Shown here: piece after piece, positions 63,578 through 64,000 of the stretch | How positions within the stretch are numbered: the first letter of the stretch is position 1 | Layout: every line of letters starts with the position of its first letter | Origin: Streptomyces lienomycini | GTDB taxonomy: Bacteria; Actinomycetota; Actinomycetes; Streptomycetales; Streptomycetaceae | NCBI RefSeq assembly: GCF_027947595.1 | Contig: NZ_CP116257.1 | Coordinates: 5,950,001 to 6,014,000, forward strand | Length of the DNA: 64,000 bases | Direction: 5' to 3' | The notes under the pieces: model-generated | Told to the model about the DNA's origin: nothing | What the model saw: the letters and a program-made list of their open reading frames with translations, nothing else | The model's database searches: none | Program-made: the position numbers and the translations under genes

Positions 63578-63605
63578 ACACTACGTTGCGCAACGACTCC
63601 GTCAA
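63578..63605 (-). promoter_or_regulatory. Promoter with embedded palindrome upstream of the NlpC/P60 gene
   Basis: On the minus strand TTGACG (63605-63600) and TAGTGT (63583-63578) are 16 bases apart. The spacer contains a perfect palindrome GTTGCGCAAC (63585-63594). CTACGTTGCG occurs at 63581-63590 and again at 63622-63631. The arrangement suggests a repressor or activator acting at this promoter. Confidence 0.55.
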
Positions 63606-63655
63606 TTCGGGTATACGGCACCTACGTTGCGGTTGGTGCGGAAGTGAAGGAGGGG

Positions 63656-64000
63656 CTAGGAAAGCCGCTTGAGGAGCACTACGGACGCCACCGGGCGGGC
63701 GCCGGCGCGGGCCACGCCGTCGGCCACCTCGCGGTCGGTGGAGACGACGATGACGGGTCGGCCCGGCGGCTCGGCCCGCACCAGTTGACGGATCAGCTCG
63801 TCGGCGGTGACACCGGGCTTGGAGAACAGCACCCGCACCCCGCGCGGCGGTGCGAGCAGTACGGGTGCCACCAGTTCGGCGCCGTCGAAGACGCAGGTCA
63901 TCTCGGCGCCGGTCTGCGCGGCGAGCTGGGAGAGCTGGCCGAGCAGCCGCAACCGCTGCTTCTCCAGCGGCATCTGCGGATAGCCGGTCTTGGTGACGTT
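63656..64000 (-). CDS. NYN/YacP-domain RNA-binding protein, N-terminal part cut by window edge
   Basis: 115 codons visible, open at the right edge. The sequence NVTKTGYPQMPLEKQRLRLLGQLSQLAAQTGAEMTCVFDGAEL, then GVRVLFSKPGVTADELIRQLVRAEPPGRPVIVVSTDREVADGVARAGARPVASVVLLKRL, matches the NYN (YacP-type) nuclease fold, with acidic DGAEL and DREV residues expected in the active site. This is the C-terminal part of a longer protein in actinobacteria. It reads toward the NlpC/P60 promoter region. Confidence 0.88.
   Translation of the reverse strand, partial: NVTKTGYPQMPLEKQRLRLLGQLSQLAAQTGAEMTCVFDGAELVAPVLLAPPRGVRVLFSKPGVTADELIRQLVRAEPPGRPVIVVSTDREVADGVARAGARPVASVVLLKRLS

Noticed and set aside
63425..63655. 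ydaO-type c-di-AMP riboswitch in front of the NlpC/P60 gene
   Set aside because: Wall-hydrolase genes in Streptomyces sometimes carry it, but I could not find its conserved core here; only a simple hairpin is visible.

Overview
This 64 kb window is chromosomal DNA of a Streptomyces or a very close relative. It is extremely GC-rich, uses GTG and TTG starts freely, and carries an actinobacterial division/cell-wall cluster without mraZ or ftsA. It also has SepF, LL-DAP-type Mur enzymes, the MacRS two-component pair and an ATP-grasp-free thiO-thiS-thiG operon. Gene content and order resemble, from memory, roughly SCO2079-SCO2138 of S. coelicolor. No plasmid, phage, insertion sequence, CRISPR array, tRNA or rRNA was recognised.

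Layout. (1) 1-16,290, all on the minus strand: the dcw cluster, read right to left as rsmH, ftsL-like, ftsI, murE, murF, mraY, murD, ftsW, murG, ftsQ, ftsZ, pgeF, yggS-like, sepF. It makes lipid II precursors and builds the division septum. A good promoter lies upstream of rsmH and another upstream of ftsZ. (2) 16,700-22,540, plus strand: a beta-carbonic anhydrase, then a MoxR ATPase / DUF58 / transglutaminase operon. (3) 22,900-28,000: DUF3040 membrane protein, methyltransferase and HEPN-domain protein facing a TetR regulator, then a phytoene-dehydrogenase-like oxidoreductase. (4) 28,000-35,200: one-carbon and thiamine genes (metF, thiE; TPP-riboswitch-controlled thiO-thiS-thiG), an Rv2175c-type DNA-binding protein and a ferredoxin-reductase-like flavoprotein. 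(5) 35,200-39,800: a PASTA-domain Ser/Thr kinase (frame-disrupted), endonuclease IV, a sulfite-oxidase-like enzyme and the bfr/bfd iron-storage pair with an iron box. (6) 39,870-45,560: DAHP synthase (aroH) divergent from an attenuator-controlled anthranilate synthase, a D-2-hydroxyacid dehydrogenase and a phosphofructokinase. (7) 45,600-64,000: macR/macS, acyltransferase, esterase, glucokinase, an ArsA-like protein, an SRPBCC protein, a phosphoesterase, long-chain acyl-CoA synthetase, glycosyltransferases, a secreted zinc-metalloprotease-like lipoprotein, two NlpC/P60 wall hydrolases and an NYN-domain protein cut by the right edge.

The most notable points are two genes whose conserved parts lie in different frames (ftsI at its cytoplasmic tail, the PASTA kinase at its juxtamembrane segment). 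Both are consistent with one missing base in a GC-rich run, so assembly error must be excluded first. Others are a Trp-Trp-Trp leader peptide with terminator and antiterminator, a perfect inverted repeat in the ftsZ promoter region, a phosphofructokinase with residues typical of pyrophosphate-dependent enzymes, and a 188-bp insertion with a duplicated gene start between DUF58 and the transglutaminase. I found no clearly new biological system; this is mostly core genome. Family assignments are from recognisable motifs and memory; no database search was run.
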